A stretch of 64,000 nucleotides of DNA from Pseudocitrobacter vendiensis (GTDB lineage: Bacteria > Pseudomonadota > Gammaproteobacteria > Enterobacterales > Enterobacteriaceae), in assembly GCF_943590815.1 (NCBI RefSeq), contig NZ_CALSBS010000006.1, positions 1 to 64,000 of the forward strand, written 5' to 3'. Below the pieces are notes generated by a model. The model was not told the origin of the DNA. It searched no databases and saw nothing but the letters and a program-made list of their open reading frames with translations. Of this stretch, positions 1 to 11,354 are shown piece by piece. Both the position numbers and the translations under genes were made by a program. How positions within the stretch are numbered: position 1 is the first letter of the stretch; the number at the start of each line of letters is the position of its first letter.

Positions 1-72
1 ATAGGGAGAGGGAACCGACCGAGCACTATTTAAATATTCGTGCGTTTTTCTCCCTCTTCCTATGGGAGAGGG
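1..72. repeat. Palindromic intergenic repeat, partial
   Basis: A GC-rich inverted repeat lies downstream of yciT: CCCTCT at 52-57 pairs with AGAGGG at 67-72 around a short loop, and a second copy of the right arm (TAGGGAGAGGG) starts at base 3. Elements of this CCCTC/GAGGG type are dispersed between genes in many enteric genomes and resemble BoxC-like repeats. The left part may be cut off by the window edge. The exact family is not certain. Confidence 0.45.
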
Positions 73-98
73 CCGGGGTGAGGGGGACGCACAATTGC

Positions 99-848
99 CT
101 ATGGCCGCTTAACAATATCCACCTTCAGCCCGGAACGCTCCAGTTGAGCCTGCTGCTCTGCCGCCAGCCCGTCATCGGTGATCACCCGGCTAAACTTCGT
201 CATCGGCCCCAGCGGGTATGCGTGAGTGACGCCAAACTTGCTGCTGTCACTCAACGCAATCGCTTCACACTCTTTTTCCAGCACTGCATTCACCACATCA
301 GCACGCATCATGTCGCGGCCCGTAAAGCCCGTTGCAGCCTGCCAGCCGTCGATACCGATAAACGCCTTGCTGAAATGGACCTGCTGGATGTACTGGCGAG
401 TTAGTGGGCCAACCATGCTTTCGCTTTTCTTCTGGTAGATACCGCCAAGCAGGATAACTTCTGCCGGCATCTCTTTAAGCAGGTGAGCAATATAGCTACT
501 GACGGTGATAATCGTGATATCCGGTTGCTCGGCAAGCGTACGCGCCAGCAGGGCATTACTGCTGCCGTTTTCGATGAACACCGTTTCGCCCGGAAGCACC
601 AGTGATGCGGCAAAGCTTGCCAGCTCGCGCTTAAGCGCAAAATTATTCATCATGCGGGTTTCTACGTCTTCGCTGTCCAGTGGAACCGCAAAGCCATGGG
701 TACGGCGCAGATAGCTCTCTTTCTCGAGCAGATTCAAATCCTGACGGATGGTGACCTCGGAGACGCCGGTCATTTTAGCCAGTTCGGCGACGCTCATGCG
801 GCCTTTATCGATAACCATCTGTAGGATGGATTGTTGTCGGGCATTCAT
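99..848 (-). CDS. yciT: DeoR-family transcriptional regulator YciT
   Basis: A 249-residue DeoR-type regulator. An N-terminal winged helix-turn-helix (about residues 3-57, with [21 protein letters not shown]) binds DNA. The C-terminal sugar-phosphate-sensing domain (about 75-235) shows the family pattern, with FIENGSS near residue 92 and FIGIDGW near residue 163. The E. coli homologue has been linked to osmotic-stress control, but the effector is not established. The ATG at 848 gives the usual family length. Gene order with yciZ and rnb supports the orthology. The gene is probably its own transcription unit. Confidence 0.93.
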   Translation of the reverse strand: MNARQQSILQMVIDKGRMSVAELAKMTGVSEVTIRQDLNLLEKESYLRRTHGFAVPLDSEDVETRMMNNFALKRELASFAASLVLPGETVFIENGSSNALLARTLAEQPDITIITVSSYIAHLLKEMPAEVILLGGIYQKKSESMVGPLTRQYIQQVHFSKAFIGIDGWQAATGFTGRDMMRADVVNAVLEKECEAIALSDSSKFGVTHAYPLGPMTKFSRVITDDGLAAEQQAQLERSGLKVDIVKRP

Positions 849-912
849 AATTAATTACGTATCAAAAGTCGGGGCGAAAACGCGCAGGCGCATTTCCGCG
901 AGGTGAGCGGTG

Positions 913-1095
913 TCAGATTTCCCACGGGGATTTAGGCTGACCTGTTTGTGTATTTTGTTGATCGGCAATTTGTGCCAGCAGTTCAGCTTTAAGAATTTCC
1001 AGGTTATTGATTGCAGAGTGGTAATCACCTGCCACCAGAATATCGAGAACGGTATCAATACGTTGAGCAACCTGATGCGCATCAAGATTGGACAT
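913..1095 (-). CDS. yciZ: Small protein YciZ (UPF0509 family)
   Basis: A 60-residue soluble protein matching YciZ of E. coli, recognisable by the core [18 protein letters not shown] and the terminal PWEI. There is no signal peptide or membrane segment; most of it should form two helices. An AGGG Shine-Dalgarno lies about 7 bases before the ATG. In E. coli it sits between yciT and the phosphodiesterase gene pdeR. Here the next gene is rnb, so pdeR is absent from this position. Function is unknown. Confidence 0.85.
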   Translation of the reverse strand: MSNLDAHQVAQRIDTVLDILVAGDYHSAINNLEILKAELLAQIADQQNTQTGQPKSPWEI

Positions 1096-1195
1096 GGTGT
1101 AACCCTGTTTAGAAATTTGAATGAAATCAATGATGCTAAAAATAGCGGCAAAAGAGAAGAGAAAAAAATGGCAGACGATACAACATTAAGTGAAA

Positions 1196-1220
1196 AGCGG
1201 CTTCGTTTAACGAAGCCGCT
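1196..1220 (-). terminator. Rho-independent terminator of rnb
   Basis: A perfect 10-bp stem (AGCGGCTTCG / CGAAGCCGCT) with a 5-base loop lies just after the rnb stop codon. Read on the minus strand it is followed by TTTT, which fits an intrinsic terminator for rnb. Confidence 0.85.
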
Positions 1221-1232
1221 GTTTTATCGGGC

Positions 1233-3167
1233 TTAAACCGCCGGACGGGCGATGATGCTGCGGGTTTCCATGCGCACTTCGGCGATGGTCACATCGATAA
1301 CATCAGTCACTTTGTAAGCGACTTCGCCTTTGATCTGTACGGTACCGTTTTCCTGGCTGCAAACCATTTCGTCACGCACGGCGTGCAGGAACGGCGCTGG
1401 AATAAAGGCTACGGCGCCATTGTCGACCAGACGCACGCGCATACCGCCACGGCTGATATCGATAATTTCTGCCGCGAAGCGCGTTTCTTTGCCCGCCTGC
1501 GGGTGCAGATAGCGCGCGTACAGCCAGTCTGCGACGTCACGTTCCGCCATGCGGTTCAGGCGACGGCGCTCTGCCATTTGCACCGTAACATCATCCTGCG
1601 GACGCTGAGCGCTTTCGCCTTTGATGATTGCTTTCAGCAGGCGATGGTTAATCATATCGCCATATTTACGAATCGGTGAAGTCCAGGTTGCGTAGGCTTC
1701 AAGCCCCAGACCGAAATGTGGGCCTGGATCGATGCTGATTTCAGCGAACGACTGGAAGCGACGTATGCGGCTATCCAGGAAGCCTGACGGCTGGGCATCC
1801 AGCTCACGACGCAGCTTACAGAAGCCATTCAGGGTCAGGACTTCTTCCGGATCCACATGGACGTCGTGCGTCTTCAGCAACGCCGCCAGGGCTTCCGTAT
1901 TCGCCGGATCAAAACCGGTATGCACGTTATAAATACCGAAACCGAGCTTGTCGCGCAGCACGCGAGCCGCACAGATGTTAGCCGCAATCATTGACTCTTC
2001 AACGATACGGTTAGCAATGCGGCGTGGTTCAGCCACGATATCCAGCACTTCACCTTTTTCACCCAGCACAAAGCGGTAGTCCGGACGGTCTTTAAACACC
2101 AGCGCGTGGGTTTTACGCCATTCGCTGCGCAACTGACACACACGTTCCAGAAGCGTGATTTGACGTGCGATAGTCTCGCTTTCCGGTTTCCAGTCGCCAG
2201 TTTTCTCCAGCCAGTTGGACACATCGTCGTAGGCCAGTTTGGCTTTCGATTCAATGGTTGCCGCGAAGAATTCGATGTTGTCTTCAATGGTGCCATCGGC
2301 GGCCAGCGTCATGCGACAGGCCAGCACCGGGCGAACCACGTTAGCGCGCAGCGAGCAGAGGTCGTCAGAAAGTTCACGCGGCAGCATCGGGATGTTAAAG
2401 CCCGTCAGATAGTTGGTAAACGCGCGCATTTTGGCGATGTTATCAAGCTTGCTGCCTGCGACGATCCATGCGGTTGGGTCGGCAATCGCCACGGTTAAGT
2501 TCAGCTTACTGTCGGCGGCTTCTTCCACATACAGCGCATCATCCATATCTTCGGTGCTGGCGCTATCGATGGTGACAAAGTCGAGGGCGGTAAGGTCGCG
2601 ACGTTCCAGTCCTTCATCCTGCATCTCTGTTGCCACGCCATCCGGCGCTTCTTTTTCCAGATTATGACGGGCGAGGGTAACCCACCACGGCACGAAATGA
2701 TCGTCGCCAAAGGTGATGAACTGGGTCAGTTCTGCGTAGAAGGTGCGATCGCCTTTCAGCGGGTGGCGGCGCATTTCTGCAACAGCCCAGTCGCCTTCTT
2801 TAAAATCATGATCCACGCCACGCTCGGCGCGACACGGAATGGAATCTTTGATCAACGGATGATCGGGAACAATAGAGAGACGGTCATCTTTGCGGTGCAC
2901 GCGCCCGACAAAGCGGCTCAGGAACGGCTCGACCAGTTCTTCCGGTTCGGCGCTCTCTTTCTCTTTTTCAGAATGGATCACAGCGATAATGCGATCGCCG
3001 TGCATCACTTTTTTCATCTGCGGCGGCGGAATAAAGTAGCTTTTCTGCGCATCGACCTCGAGGAAACCGAAACCTTTTTCCGTGCCTTTGACAACCCCTT
3101 CCGCACGCGGCGTCTGGGAGTGAAGTTGCTGTTTTAGCTGCGCGAGCAGCGGGTTATCCTGAAGCAT
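1233..3167 (-). CDS. rnb: Exoribonuclease II (RNase II)
   Basis: A 644-residue RNase II, the same length as the E. coli enzyme. It degrades single-stranded RNA 3' to 5' hydrolytically in the cytoplasm and contributes to mRNA turnover. It has N-terminal cold-shock RNA-binding domains (about 20-170), the RNB catalytic domain, and a C-terminal S1 domain (about 555-640). The Mg-binding aspartates lie in the segment around residues 201-210 ([10 protein letters not shown]). The ATG at 3167 gives the standard N-terminus [11 protein letters not shown]. The usual upstream neighbour on this strand, yciW, is conserved. Confidence 0.97.
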   Translation of the reverse strand: MLQDNPLLAQLKQQLHSQTPRAEGVVKGTEKGFGFLEVDAQKSYFIPPPQMKKVMHGDRIIAVIHSEKEKESAEPEELVEPFLSRFVGRVHRKDDRLSIVPDHPLIKDSIPCRAERGVDHDFKEGDWAVAEMRRHPLKGDRTFYAELTQFITFGDDHFVPWWVTLARHNLEKEAPDGVATEMQDEGLERRDLTALDFVTIDSASTEDMDDALYVEEAADSKLNLTVAIADPTAWIVAGSKLDNIAKMRAFTNYLTGFNIPMLPRELSDDLCSLRANVVRPVLACRMTLAADGTIEDNIEFFAATIESKAKLAYDDVSNWLEKTGDWKPESETIARQITLLERVCQLRSEWRKTHALVFKDRPDYRFVLGEKGEVLDIVAEPRRIANRIVEESMIAANICAARVLRDKLGFGIYNVHTGFDPANTEALAALLKTHDVHVDPEEVLTLNGFCKLRRELDAQPSGFLDSRIRRFQSFAEISIDPGPHFGLGLEAYATWTSPIRKYGDMINHRLLKAIIKGESAQRPQDDVTVQMAERRRLNRMAERDVADWLYARYLHPQAGKETRFAAEIIDISRGGMRVRLVDNGAVAFIPAPFLHAVRDEMVCSQENGTVQIKGEVAYKVTDVIDVTIAEVRMETRSIIARPAV

Positions 3168-3248
3168 AATGATGTATTTTCTTGGCCAAAAGAGCGGCTG
3201 ACAGTTTTACGCGATTCTCACTGTTGCGGCAAGCGCTCTTTCATCCTT

Positions 3249-4406
3249 TTACGCAGGTTGCCGCTCGCTTCTGAGCGCGATCCGCAGTCGATTTAACCAG
3301 CCAAATAGTGCGCTCCAGGCGAGCAGTGCCGTGCTCTCTTCCGTACTGACTCCGTTTTCCGTCAGCGACGCAAATTGCGCGGGGCTAAAACGGTCCGGCG
3401 CGCGCGTCAACAGGCCAATAGCCTGGGTCACGGCCTGTTCGCGCGGATATTGATGACACCACGCCTGCACGGCGCGATCGCCATTACGAATGGCATCGGG
3501 AAGCCCTCTGGCGCCTTGCCACTGCGTGCTGTAGTGATTGAAGCAGCTCACACTGCCGTTAATGCGGGCAGGGACCAGTGCCGCCAGAGCGTGCAAGGGT
3601 GGATTTGCGGGGAGCGTAGCGATTAACTGCCCAAGACCATCCAGAATCGTTTCCTCGTGCGCTAACAGTGGTGCTAACGCAGAGAGCATCGGCTGTGATT
3701 GCCAGCGTAGCAGTGATTGTGCCTGCGCTTTGCTGGCATAACGTGCATCGACGATGGGCAAATCGCTCAGCCATTCGCTTTCTGTCGCCACGAACACCTC
3801 AGCGGCGGCATCTTCCTGTGTTGGCATACCGGGGATCCAGCGAACGGGTTGCCCCAGTCGGGCCTGAAAAATAGCCACTACACGCGCCTGGAAGCCGACA
3901 AAACCCACAATCTGATTAATTAAAATGATGTCATAGGGGGTTAACCCGACATCGTCGAGTTGCTGTCGCGCCAGGGGCGTTATCACGGAAGGAGAACTGG
4001 CAAGCTGACGGGCGTACTGGGTAATTTGGGCAAGGCGATGGTTGCTTTCGCGTGACGAATCTGGGCCCGGGAGCGGCGCCAGGCGGGCGGCATAGTGATT
4101 ACAGAGCCGTTGTACCCCGCAGACCTGTGCGACCGTCAGCGCGCTGCTCAGGCGGTCGTAGGCGCTGAAGGTTCGTAAGCGGCTGACAGCGACGTCATCA
4201 GGGAACAGTTCATTTGCCAGACCCCGACAGACGTTAAGCCAGGGAGTGCAGTCGCGGTGTAACGATTCCGGCAGCAGTAGCCCCAATAAAAAACGGTCTT
4301 CAACGTGAGCGGCTTCAGGCACAAGGGGCAGAACATCACTGTGTTGCGATCGGGACTGGGTCTCATGATACCAGTGGCTTTTACCGTAAGCGCGGCGTTG
4401 CTCCAT
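3249..4406 (-). CDS. yciW: Putative oxidoreductase YciW
   Basis: A 385-residue homologue of YciW, which has an alkylhydroperoxidase (AhpD)-like fold and in E. coli is linked to cysteine/sulfur metabolism, without a settled reaction. The central part (about 120-200, including PYDIILINQIVGFVGFQARV) is the AhpD-like region, but the canonical AhpD CxxC pair is not visible there. The start was placed at the second ATG (MEQRRAYG) because AAGGA is 6 bases upstream of it and directly abuts the first. It lies upstream of rnb on the same strand, as in relatives. Confidence 0.88.
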   Translation of the reverse strand: MEQRRAYGKSHWYHETQSRSQHSDVLPLVPEAAHVEDRFLLGLLLPESLHRDCTPWLNVCRGLANELFPDDVAVSRLRTFSAYDRLSSALTVAQVCGVQRLCNHYAARLAPLPGPDSSRESNHRLAQITQYARQLASSPSVITPLARQQLDDVGLTPYDIILINQIVGFVGFQARVVAIFQARLGQPVRWIPGMPTQEDAAAEVFVATESEWLSDLPIVDARYASKAQAQSLLRWQSQPMLSALAPLLAHEETILDGLGQLIATLPANPPLHALAALVPARINGSVSCFNHYSTQWQGARGLPDAIRNGDRAVQAWCHQYPREQAVTQAIGLLTRAPDRFSPAQFASLTENGVSTEESTALLAWSALFGWLNRLRIALRSERQPA

Positions 4407-4569
4407 GGGCATTCCTTGAATGGTAAGTGGCGAACCGATGCAAGAATGAGAGGCGACACCGGATCGTTATGGATAAATATCCTGGCGTAAGCGCGCGAGA
4501 GGAGAAAATATTGTTCGGTGCTAATTAATAACTTACTGGAATAACAGAGGGAAAACGGGGGGAGGGGAA

Positions 4570-4593
4570 ACCCTTCCGCCAACGCGGAAGGGT
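4570..4593 (-). terminator. Terminator of fabI
   Basis: A 10-bp perfect stem (ACCCTTCCGC / GCGGAAGGGT) with a 4-base loop lies 8 bases past the fabI stop. On the minus strand it ends in TTTCCCC, a short U-run, so it is probably an intrinsic terminator. Confidence 0.75.
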
Positions 4594-4600
4594 AAAGAAC

Positions 4601-5389
4601 TTATTTCAGTTCCAGTTCGTTCATTGCAGCGATGCTGAAGCCGCCATCAACGTGAACCACTTCACCGGAGATACCGGCAGAGAGGTTGGAGCACAGGAAT
4701 GCAGCAGAGTTACCCACATCTTCAATGGTAACGGTACGACGAATCGGGGTAACCGCTTCGCAGTGCGCCAGCATTTTACGGAAATCTTTGATACCGGAAG
4801 CCGCCAGCGTACGGATCGGGCCCGCAGAGATGGCGTTAACACGAATACCTTCCGGACCCATAGCGTTAGCCATGTAGCGAACGTTAGCTTCCAGAGACGC
4901 TTTCGCCAGACCCATCACGTTGTAGTTAGGAATAGCACGTTCTGCACCCAGGTAGGACAGGGTCAGCAGAGCTGAATCCGGGTTCAGCATGCCGCGGCAG
5001 GCTTTCGCCATTGCAACAAAGCTGTATGCGCTGATGTCGTGCGCAATTTTGAAGCCTTCACGGGTGACGGCGTTAACGTAGTCGCCATCTAACTGGTCCG
5101 CTGGCGCGTAGCCGATAGAATGAACGAAACCGTCAAATTTCGGCCATACTTTCGCCAGTTCAGTGAACAGGGATTCGATGCTTTCATCTTCAGCCACGTC
5201 ACACGGCAGCACGATGCTGGAGTTCAGTTGTGCAGCAAACTCTTCTACGCGGCCTTTCAGTTTCTCGTTCTGATAGGTGAACGCCAGTTCAGCCCCTTCA
5301 CGGTGCATCGCTTGCGCAATACCGTATGCGATGGACAGTTTGCTGGCAACGCCAGTCACCAGAATGCGCTTACCGGAAAGAAAACCCAT
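4601..5389 (-). CDS. fabI: Enoyl-[acyl-carrier-protein] reductase [NADH]
   Basis: A 262-residue FabI, identical in length to the E. coli enzyme. It performs the last reduction of each type II fatty-acid elongation cycle (trans-2-enoyl-ACP plus NADH). It is a short-chain dehydrogenase: N-terminal Rossmann fold ([12 protein letters not shown], residues 12-23) and the active-site pattern Tyr-X6-Lys at about 156-163 (YNVMGLAK). Gly93, a position where triclosan-resistance changes are known, is the wild-type Gly (HSIGYAP). Relative to E. coli as I recall it, the following residue is Tyr instead of Phe. E. coli ycjD, usually between fabI and sapF, is not here. Confidence 0.98.
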   Translation of the reverse strand: MGFLSGKRILVTGVASKLSIAYGIAQAMHREGAELAFTYQNEKLKGRVEEFAAQLNSSIVLPCDVAEDESIESLFTELAKVWPKFDGFVHSIGYAPADQLDGDYVNAVTREGFKIAHDISAYSFVAMAKACRGMLNPDSALLTLSYLGAERAIPNYNVMGLAKASLEANVRYMANAMGPEGIRVNAISAGPIRTLAASGIKDFRKMLAHCEAVTPIRRTVTIEDVGNSAAFLCSNLSAGISGEVVHVDGGFSIAAMNELELK

Positions 5390-5548
5390 AGCTTTTAATC
5401 CTTATATTCATTGTTATGGCGACCTGCCTGAAAACGGCGAGCCGTCGTTAAATCGCGGCGATTCTAGCATGAGTCGCCGGGAGAGTTAATCCGACCACTT
5501 CATCTCTGTCGGATTGGACGTGAAAACTTTGCCAATGGCGTCTGACTA

Positions 5549-6355
5549 TTATCTGTCTTTTCGCCACGCATCTGCCGTTAATGCCTCGCCAAAATGCCCG
5601 GCGATCAAGCGCTTAGTCAGATCGTGCAGCGGCGACGCCAGCACATCGGCGGTACTGCCGCGCTCGACCACTTCGCCCTGGTGCATCACCAGCACCTGGT
5701 CGCTAATATGCTTCATCATGCCTAAATGCTGGGTCACATAGATATATGAAATACCCTGTTTCTCCTGCAACTCCAGCATCAGGTTTACCAGCTGTGAGCG
5801 CATCGACATATCCAGCGAGGCCAGCGCTTCATCGCAGACAATCACTTTAGGACGCAGAATCAACGCGCGCGCCAGCCCCAGACGCTGTTTCTGTCCTGGC
5901 GCCAGCATATGTGGGTAATAGCTGACGTGATCCGGCAGCAGCCCAACCATACGCAACGTTTCAATGATCCGCTCACGGCGATCCTCCGCTTCAAGCTCGG
6001 TGTTCAGTCGCAGCGGGAAATCGAGAATCTGTGAGATTCGCTGACGCGGGTTCAGCGACGTTGACGGGTCCTGGAAAATCATACGAATACGCTGGCTACG
6101 GAACGAGTAATCGCCATAGTGCAGGGGATGATCATCAATCAGCAGCTCACCGGTGGTGGGCTCAATCATTCCGGCAAGCATTTTCGCCAGCGTCGATTTC
6201 CCCGAGCCGTTTTCGCCAATAATAGCCAGCGTCTGTTTTTCGCGTAGCGTAAAGCTAAGCGGTTTAACCGCCTGAAGCGTTTGACGATGAAACCAGCCAG
6301 TGCGATAGCGGAAAGTTTTACTCAGATTGCGTACTTCAAGTAATGTTTCGACCAC
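5549..6355 (-). CDS. sapF: Peptide ABC transporter ATP-binding protein SapF
   Basis: A 268-residue ATPase of the Sap (sensitivity to antimicrobial peptides) importer. Walker A is GENGSGKST (about 47-55) and Walker B ends in VCDEALASLD. The ABC signature is the divergent LAPGQ instead of LSGGQ, a feature also seen in other SapF proteins. It pairs with SapD on the inner face of the membrane under SapB and SapC. The ATG at 6355 follows sapD directly (1 base between). It is the last gene of sapABCDF. Confidence 0.95.
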   Translation of the reverse strand: MVETLLEVRNLSKTFRYRTGWFHRQTLQAVKPLSFTLREKQTLAIIGENGSGKSTLAKMLAGMIEPTTGELLIDDHPLHYGDYSFRSQRIRMIFQDPSTSLNPRQRISQILDFPLRLNTELEAEDRRERIIETLRMVGLLPDHVSYYPHMLAPGQKQRLGLARALILRPKVIVCDEALASLDMSMRSQLVNLMLELQEKQGISYIYVTQHLGMMKHISDQVLVMHQGEVVERGSTADVLASPLHDLTKRLIAGHFGEALTADAWRKDR

Positions 6356-6356
6356 G

Positions 6357-7349
6357 TCACTCTCTCTCCATGTTCAGCGGGAAATGACAGGCGAAAAGAT
6401 GGTTTTTCGCACCGATCAAACGCGGCGTTTCAATGCATTCCCGCTGGGCATAAGGGCAACGCGGCCCCAGGCGGCAGCCAATCGGCAACTGTTCCAGCAA
6501 CGGGATCGCGCCCGGCATGGTATTCAGGCGGCTTTTATGCGGCATCGGGCTTCCAAAGTCAGGGATGGCGCGAATCAACGCCTGGGTGTAGGGATGATGG
6601 GGAATGGTCACCAGATCTTCACTGGGCGCCGTTTCCACCGTTTGCCCGCAATACATGACGTTGATTTTATCCGCCCATTTGGTGAGCATCTGCAAATCAT
6701 GTGAAATCAACAGAATCGTGGTGTTGTTGTTCTGGTTCAGGCGCGTCAGCAGGCGGAAAATCTGCGCCTGTGTGGTCGGCTCCATGGCGTTCGTCGGCTC
6801 ATCGGCAATCAACAAACGCGGCTGATTCGCCAGGGCGGTGGCAATCATCACTTTCTGGCATTCACCTTCCGTCAGCTCGTACGGGAAGCTGCGCATGGCG
6901 TCTTTATGATCTTTAATCCCGACGCGGTGCAGCAGTTCGATGACACGACGCTTACGCCAGCCAAAACGCTGCCACCAGCGGCCTTTGTAGGTCCAGCCGG
7001 GGATATTCTGCTTGAGCTGCTTACCGATGCGTTCTGACGGGTCGAGACAGGATTGCGGCTCCTGGAAAATCATCGACACATTATGGCCCACCAGCTTGCG
7101 CCGCTCGCGGTTGGAAAGGCGGAGCAGGTCTATATCATCAAAACGCATACGGTCTGCGGTAACACGCCAGTTATCTTTATTGACGCCACAAATCGCTTTC
7201 GCGATCAGGCTTTTCCCCGAGCCGGATTCGCCAACCAGCCCGCGAATTTCGCCTTCAGCCAGCGTCATACTGACGCGGTCGACGGCTTTCACCCAGCCTT
7301 CGTTGGTTTTAAGCTCGATGGTTAAATTACGAATATCCAGTAACGGCAT
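6357..7349 (-). CDS. sapD: Peptide ABC transporter ATP-binding protein SapD
   Basis: A 330-residue ATPase. Walker A GESGSGKS is near residue 40, and Walker B is [10 protein letters not shown]. The signature motif is LTEGE, not LSGGQ, as known for SapD. The C-terminus carries an oligopeptide-transporter domain with Cys-rich signature ([14 protein letters not shown] near 292-305), which in OppD/DppD-type ATPases binds an Fe-S cluster. In E. coli SapD also supports Trk potassium uptake. Its start overlaps the sapC stop by 1 base, so translation is probably coupled. Confidence 0.96.
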   Translation of the reverse strand: MPLLDIRNLTIELKTNEGWVKAVDRVSMTLAEGEIRGLVGESGSGKSLIAKAICGVNKDNWRVTADRMRFDDIDLLRLSNRERRKLVGHNVSMIFQEPQSCLDPSERIGKQLKQNIPGWTYKGRWWQRFGWRKRRVIELLHRVGIKDHKDAMRSFPYELTEGECQKVMIATALANQPRLLIADEPTNAMEPTTQAQIFRLLTRLNQNNNTTILLISHDLQMLTKWADKINVMYCGQTVETAPSEDLVTIPHHPYTQALIRAIPDFGSPMPHKSRLNTMPGAIPLLEQLPIGCRLGPRCPYAQRECIETPRLIGAKNHLFACHFPLNMERE

Positions 7350-8239
7350 TATTCCACCCCCGCGTTAATGGCGCGACGAATACCGTCGCCCAGCAGGTTA
7401 ACCAGCAGTACGCTAAACATGATCGCTGCACCCGGCAGCATCACCGTCCATGGCGCAACGTAGATAAGCTCCAGCGCATCGCCCAGCATCGCACCCCATT
7501 CCGGAGACGGCAGCTGTGCGCCAAGGTCGAGGAAACCGAGCGCGGCAATATCCAGAATCGCCATCGACAGCGCGCGGGTGATTTCCGTCACCAGCCCCGC
7601 GGCGATATTCGGTAAGATCGCGAACCACAAAATATTCAGCGTTGATGCGCCATCCAGACGGGCGGCTACCACATAGTCACGCTCAAGCTCATCATGCACC
7701 ATGCTGTAGATGGAACGCACCATGCGCGGTAACAATGCCAGCCAGACGGCAAACATGGCATGCGACAGATGCGGGCCGGCGAAGGCGACGACGATAATCG
7801 CCAGCAGTAACGATGGAATAGAGAGCAGTGTATCAAGGATATGGTTCAGCATGGCGGAACGCAGGCCACGCGTTGACCCGGCGAGAACACCGAGCACCAG
7901 CCCGCACAGCGTGGCGGCCAGCGTCACCACAAAGGCACCGCCAACGGTCGGTGCAGCACCGCTCAGCAAGCGGCTCAGCACATCGCGCCCGAGATCGTCC
8001 GTACCAAGGAAGAAGGAGACTTCACCATAGCGCGACCACGACGGCGGCAGCAGTTGATAACCGAGAAACTGCTGATCGATACCATACGGCGCGAACCAGC
8101 TTCCGAATACGCACAGCAGCACCAGCCCGCCGCAGCCGTAAAGGCCAATCATCGCGGTGGTGTCGCCGTAGAATTTACGCCACACGGTGCGCAGCGCACC
8201 GGGCGGGCGCTTCTCAATGTAGACGCTATCGTAAGGCAT
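7349..8239 (-). CDS. sapC: Peptide ABC transporter permease SapC
   Basis: A 296-residue inner-membrane permease with about six transmembrane helices. The cytoplasmic N-terminus carries [20 protein letters not shown] before the first helix. The EAA-type coupling loop is near residues 195-215 ([21 protein letters not shown]). It overlaps sapB by 14 bases. With SapB it forms the channel for peptides delivered by SapA. Confidence 0.95.
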   Translation of the reverse strand: MPYDSVYIEKRPPGALRTVWRKFYGDTTAMIGLYGCGGLVLLCVFGSWFAPYGIDQQFLGYQLLPPSWSRYGEVSFFLGTDDLGRDVLSRLLSGAAPTVGGAFVVTLAATLCGLVLGVLAGSTRGLRSAMLNHILDTLLSIPSLLLAIIVVAFAGPHLSHAMFAVWLALLPRMVRSIYSMVHDELERDYVVAARLDGASTLNILWFAILPNIAAGLVTEITRALSMAILDIAALGFLDLGAQLPSPEWGAMLGDALELIYVAPWTVMLPGAAIMFSVLLVNLLGDGIRRAINAGVE

Positions 8240-9191
8240 ACCATTCCTTATGTTTCAGAGGGTTAGCCATTGCACCCAAAATATCAGAGATGACGTTTAC
8301 CACAATCACCAGAGCGCCAATTACCATTACGCCTGCAGAAATCGCGGCGTAATCTTGCTGGCGAATGGCGTTAATCATCCAGCGCCCCAGTCCGGGCCAG
8401 CTAAAGACCATTTCTGTAATCATCTCCAGCGTCAGCATGGTGGAGAATTGCAGCCCTAAACGCGGGATTACCGGCGGCAGCGCGTTATGCAGCACGTGGC
8501 GACGCAGGATGGTTAACCGGGAAACGCCGCGTGTGGCGGCGGCTTTCACGTAGTTGGAATCGAATACCGCCATGGTGCTTAAACGCATCAGGCGCACCAC
8601 TTCGGTTGTGGGCGCCACCGCCAGCGTCAGAACCGGCAGCACCATATGACGCAGCGCGCTGGTAATCATCTCTTCACGCCAGGGGGAATCAGAGAGCCAG
8701 GCGTCAATCAGCGCAAATCCGGTCACGCTTTTAACCTGATAGAGCAGATCAAACCGCCCGGAAACCGGTAGCCAGCCGAGCGTAAGCGAGAAGAAGAGGG
8801 TGAACAGCAGCGCGAGCCAGAACACGGGCACAGAAAAACCGACCAGCGCCAGCGCACTGATTAATTTGTCCTGCCATTTATTGCGCGTAATACCGGCCAC
8901 CATTCCCACTGGAATACCGACCAGCAGGGCAAAACCGAAGGCGAGGATACATAACTCCATCGTCGCCGGGAAAACCTCTTTTAGCTGTTCGGAAATCAGT
9001 TGACCGTTGATGCTCGAAACGCCGAAATCCCAGTGCAGCACGCCGTTAAACCAGAACACCAGCGCATTCCAGAACGATGCACCCTGTAAAGGCGCATGCG
9101 GCGTGAAATAGCTCAGGCTGAAGCCGACCAGTGCAAGAAAGAAGAGCGTCACCAGCAGAAGCAGTAAACGACGAAGGGTAAAAATGATCAT
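8226..9191 (-). CDS. sapB: Peptide ABC transporter permease SapB
   Basis: A 321-residue permease starting [21 protein letters not shown], with a first helix right at the N-terminus, a periplasmic segment of about 60 residues, and five more helices. The coupling loop lies near 215-235 ([20 protein letters not shown]). Its ATG overlaps the sapA stop by 4 bases (ATGA), typical for translational coupling in this operon. Confidence 0.95.
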   Translation of the reverse strand: MIIFTLRRLLLLLVTLFFLALVGFSLSYFTPHAPLQGASFWNALVFWFNGVLHWDFGVSSINGQLISEQLKEVFPATMELCILAFGFALLVGIPVGMVAGITRNKWQDKLISALALVGFSVPVFWLALLFTLFFSLTLGWLPVSGRFDLLYQVKSVTGFALIDAWLSDSPWREEMITSALRHMVLPVLTLAVAPTTEVVRLMRLSTMAVFDSNYVKAAATRGVSRLTILRRHVLHNALPPVIPRLGLQFSTMLTLEMITEMVFSWPGLGRWMINAIRQQDYAAISAGVMVIGALVIVVNVISDILGAMANPLKHKEWYALR

Positions 9192-10837
9192 GGCTTTTTC
9201 ACCTTTTCTTCTTTCTCACGTGAGACGCCGGCAAACGAAGCGTTGCCGAACGGACTTAGCACCAGGCCTTTAATATCATAGCGATAAGCCTGTAAACGCA
9301 ATGAAGAGGCCAGCGGCAGGACCGGCAATTCGCGCGCCAGGATCTGCTGGGCTTCATCGTAGGCATCGATGCGCGACGCCAGTTGCTGTGAAGCCAGCGC
9401 TTTGCGCAGCACGTCATCGAACTCGCGGTTACACCAGTGGGCAAAATTGGTTTGCGAGGATATGGCCGCACAGCTTAACAACGGGCGGAAGAAACTGTCC
9501 GGATCGTTACTGTCTGTCGCCCAACCGGATAACGTTAGATCATGGTTCATATCCATCAGGCGCGCCTCCTGGAAACGGCCTTCAACTGGCACAATCACTA
9601 CCTTCACACCAACCTGTGCCATATCGGCCTGAATCAGTTCGGCGGTTTTCAGCGGGCTGGGGTTCCATGCCTGGGAACTGGTCGGCACCCATAACTGAAG
9701 CGTCAGGTTTTCCGCACCCAGCGACTTCAGCAACTGACGTGATTTTTCCGGATTGTATTCGGTAATTTTAGCCTCATTATCGTAAGCCCAGGAGGCACGA
9801 GGCAAAATTGAGGCCGCAGTTTCCGCCGTACCATAATAAATCGACTGCATCAGGCGCTGGTTATTAATTGACAGGGCCAGCGCGTGGCGAATTTCCGGAT
9901 TATTCAGCGGCGGTTTATCAGTATTAAACGCCAGATAAGCGATGTTCATCCCCGGACGTAGCGTCAGGCGCAGACGTGGGTCGTCACGCAGAATGGTCAA
10001 CTGACTGGCAGCAGGCCAGGCCAGTACGTCACATTCACCGGTCAGCAATTTCGATAAGCGACCGGTTCCGCCGGAGCCTAAGTCAACAACAACCTGCGGC
10101 ATCAAAGGCTTACCACGCCAGAAATTTTCGTGACGTTGTAACCGAATGTATTGCCCGGTGCGATACTCATCGAGCAGGAATGGCCCTGTACCTACTGGCT
10201 GGCGATCGAGTAGCTCTTCGCGATCTTGCTTCGCCAGTTGATTGGCATATTCCGAGGACATGACGGAAGCGTAGTGGGTTGCCAGGTGCCATAAGAAGGA
10301 GGCATCCGGGCGATTAAGACGAAATTCTACCGTGTGGCTGTCGAGTTTACGTACGCTCTGAACGGTATCGGCGAATTGCAAACTGTCGAAATACGGGAAG
10401 TTGCCGCCATTGACGTTATGCCAGGGGTGATTACGGTCAAAAATACGCTCGAAGGTGAAGACGACATCGTCTGCATTGAGGTTTCTGGACGGTTTAAACC
10501 AGCGAGTGGTCTGGAACTGCACGTCGTTGCGCAGGTGGAAGCGGTAGGTTGCGCCGTTATCCAGCACCTCCCAGCGTTCCGCCAGTTCCGGAACCAGACG
10601 ATAAGTATACGGGTCGACATCCAGCAGGCGATCATAAAGCTGAGCCGCCAGCGTGTCGACGATAAGACCGCTGCCTGCTTTTTGCGGGTTAAACGTGTTG
10701 ACCTGCCCACTGACACAGTAGACAAAGCCGCTATCGCGAATGTCGGCATTGGCGGGCAGGGAAGCGGGCGGCGCGGCAATCGCCTGGCCACAAACTAACC
10801 CCACTGCCGCCATGAGTGATGACAAATTCAGGCGCAT
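9188..10837 (-). CDS. sapA: Peptide ABC transporter periplasmic binding protein SapA
   Basis: A 549-residue solute-binding protein of the dipeptide/oligopeptide (SBP_bac_5) family. The start at 10837 was chosen over an in-frame codon 51 bases upstream because it gives a clean signal peptide ([21 protein letters not shown], cut near AIA-AP). Known SapA proteins bind antimicrobial peptides, and in some species heme. In E. coli the sap genes have also been tied to putrescine export. First gene of sapABCDF; the promoter should lie within 10838-11000. Confidence 0.95.
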   Translation of the reverse strand: MRLNLSSLMAAVGLVCGQAIAAPPASLPANADIRDSGFVYCVSGQVNTFNPQKAGSGLIVDTLAAQLYDRLLDVDPYTYRLVPELAERWEVLDNGATYRFHLRNDVQFQTTRWFKPSRNLNADDVVFTFERIFDRNHPWHNVNGGNFPYFDSLQFADTVQSVRKLDSHTVEFRLNRPDASFLWHLATHYASVMSSEYANQLAKQDREELLDRQPVGTGPFLLDEYRTGQYIRLQRHENFWRGKPLMPQVVVDLGSGGTGRLSKLLTGECDVLAWPAASQLTILRDDPRLRLTLRPGMNIAYLAFNTDKPPLNNPEIRHALALSINNQRLMQSIYYGTAETAASILPRASWAYDNEAKITEYNPEKSRQLLKSLGAENLTLQLWVPTSSQAWNPSPLKTAELIQADMAQVGVKVVIVPVEGRFQEARLMDMNHDLTLSGWATDSNDPDSFFRPLLSCAAISSQTNFAHWCNREFDDVLRKALASQQLASRIDAYDEAQQILARELPVLPLASSLRLQAYRYDIKGLVLSPFGNASFAGVSREKEEKVKKP

Positions 10838-11003
10838 AATTCTTTTGTATTTTAGAGTGATCTGCAAAGTGTATCGCACTTCAGGCACTCAGGTACAAAT
10901 GTCTGAAAACAACTGCTGAAAAAGCCGTCAGATTACAGGGGGAATTCGCCCAATGGGGGATATTACGGAACATAAAAGCCTATGGCTATGCAATTCATTG
11001 ACG

Positions 11004-11195
11004 TTACAGTTGCTGTTTTTTTATCCGTTTTCTCGGTCGATTAAACCAGGACATTACCCCTGACAAAAGCAGCACCACCCACACGCATTCGTGTAAAAAC
11101 ACGCCGATATAGACGCGATTGAAGATGAAAAGCAGGTACAGGATCGTTACACAGCAAAAAATCGTGAAGCTATAGCGAAAGGTTTTAGCGCGCAT
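11004..11195 (-). CDS. Predicted small membrane protein, unrecognised
   Basis: A 63-residue open frame upstream of sapA. It has two hydrophobic stretches (about 9-26 and 30-49, joined by NRVYIGVF) and a very basic tail (RPRKRIKKQQL), a plausible two-helix inner-membrane topology with a cytoplasmic tail. No strong Shine-Dalgarno precedes the ATG (only GAAACCTCATA). In E. coli this spot holds ymjA, which is unrelated in sequence. I do not recognise the family; it could be a chance frame. Confidence 0.35.
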   Translation of the reverse strand: MRAKTFRYSFTIFCCVTILYLLFIFNRVYIGVFLHECVWVVLLLSGVMSWFNRPRKRIKKQQL

Positions 11196-11354
11196 TATGA
11201 GGTTTCATTTGATAAAGATAAGTAAGTATACGATCACAACCGCATGTATACGTAATCAGTTTTTGCTTAAGCAGTCAGTCCACTTCAGGCATCCCTTGAC
11301 CTAAACTTTACCTAACCCCTTTTCTCAACTTATCGACGACGATAGGAGGTAATA

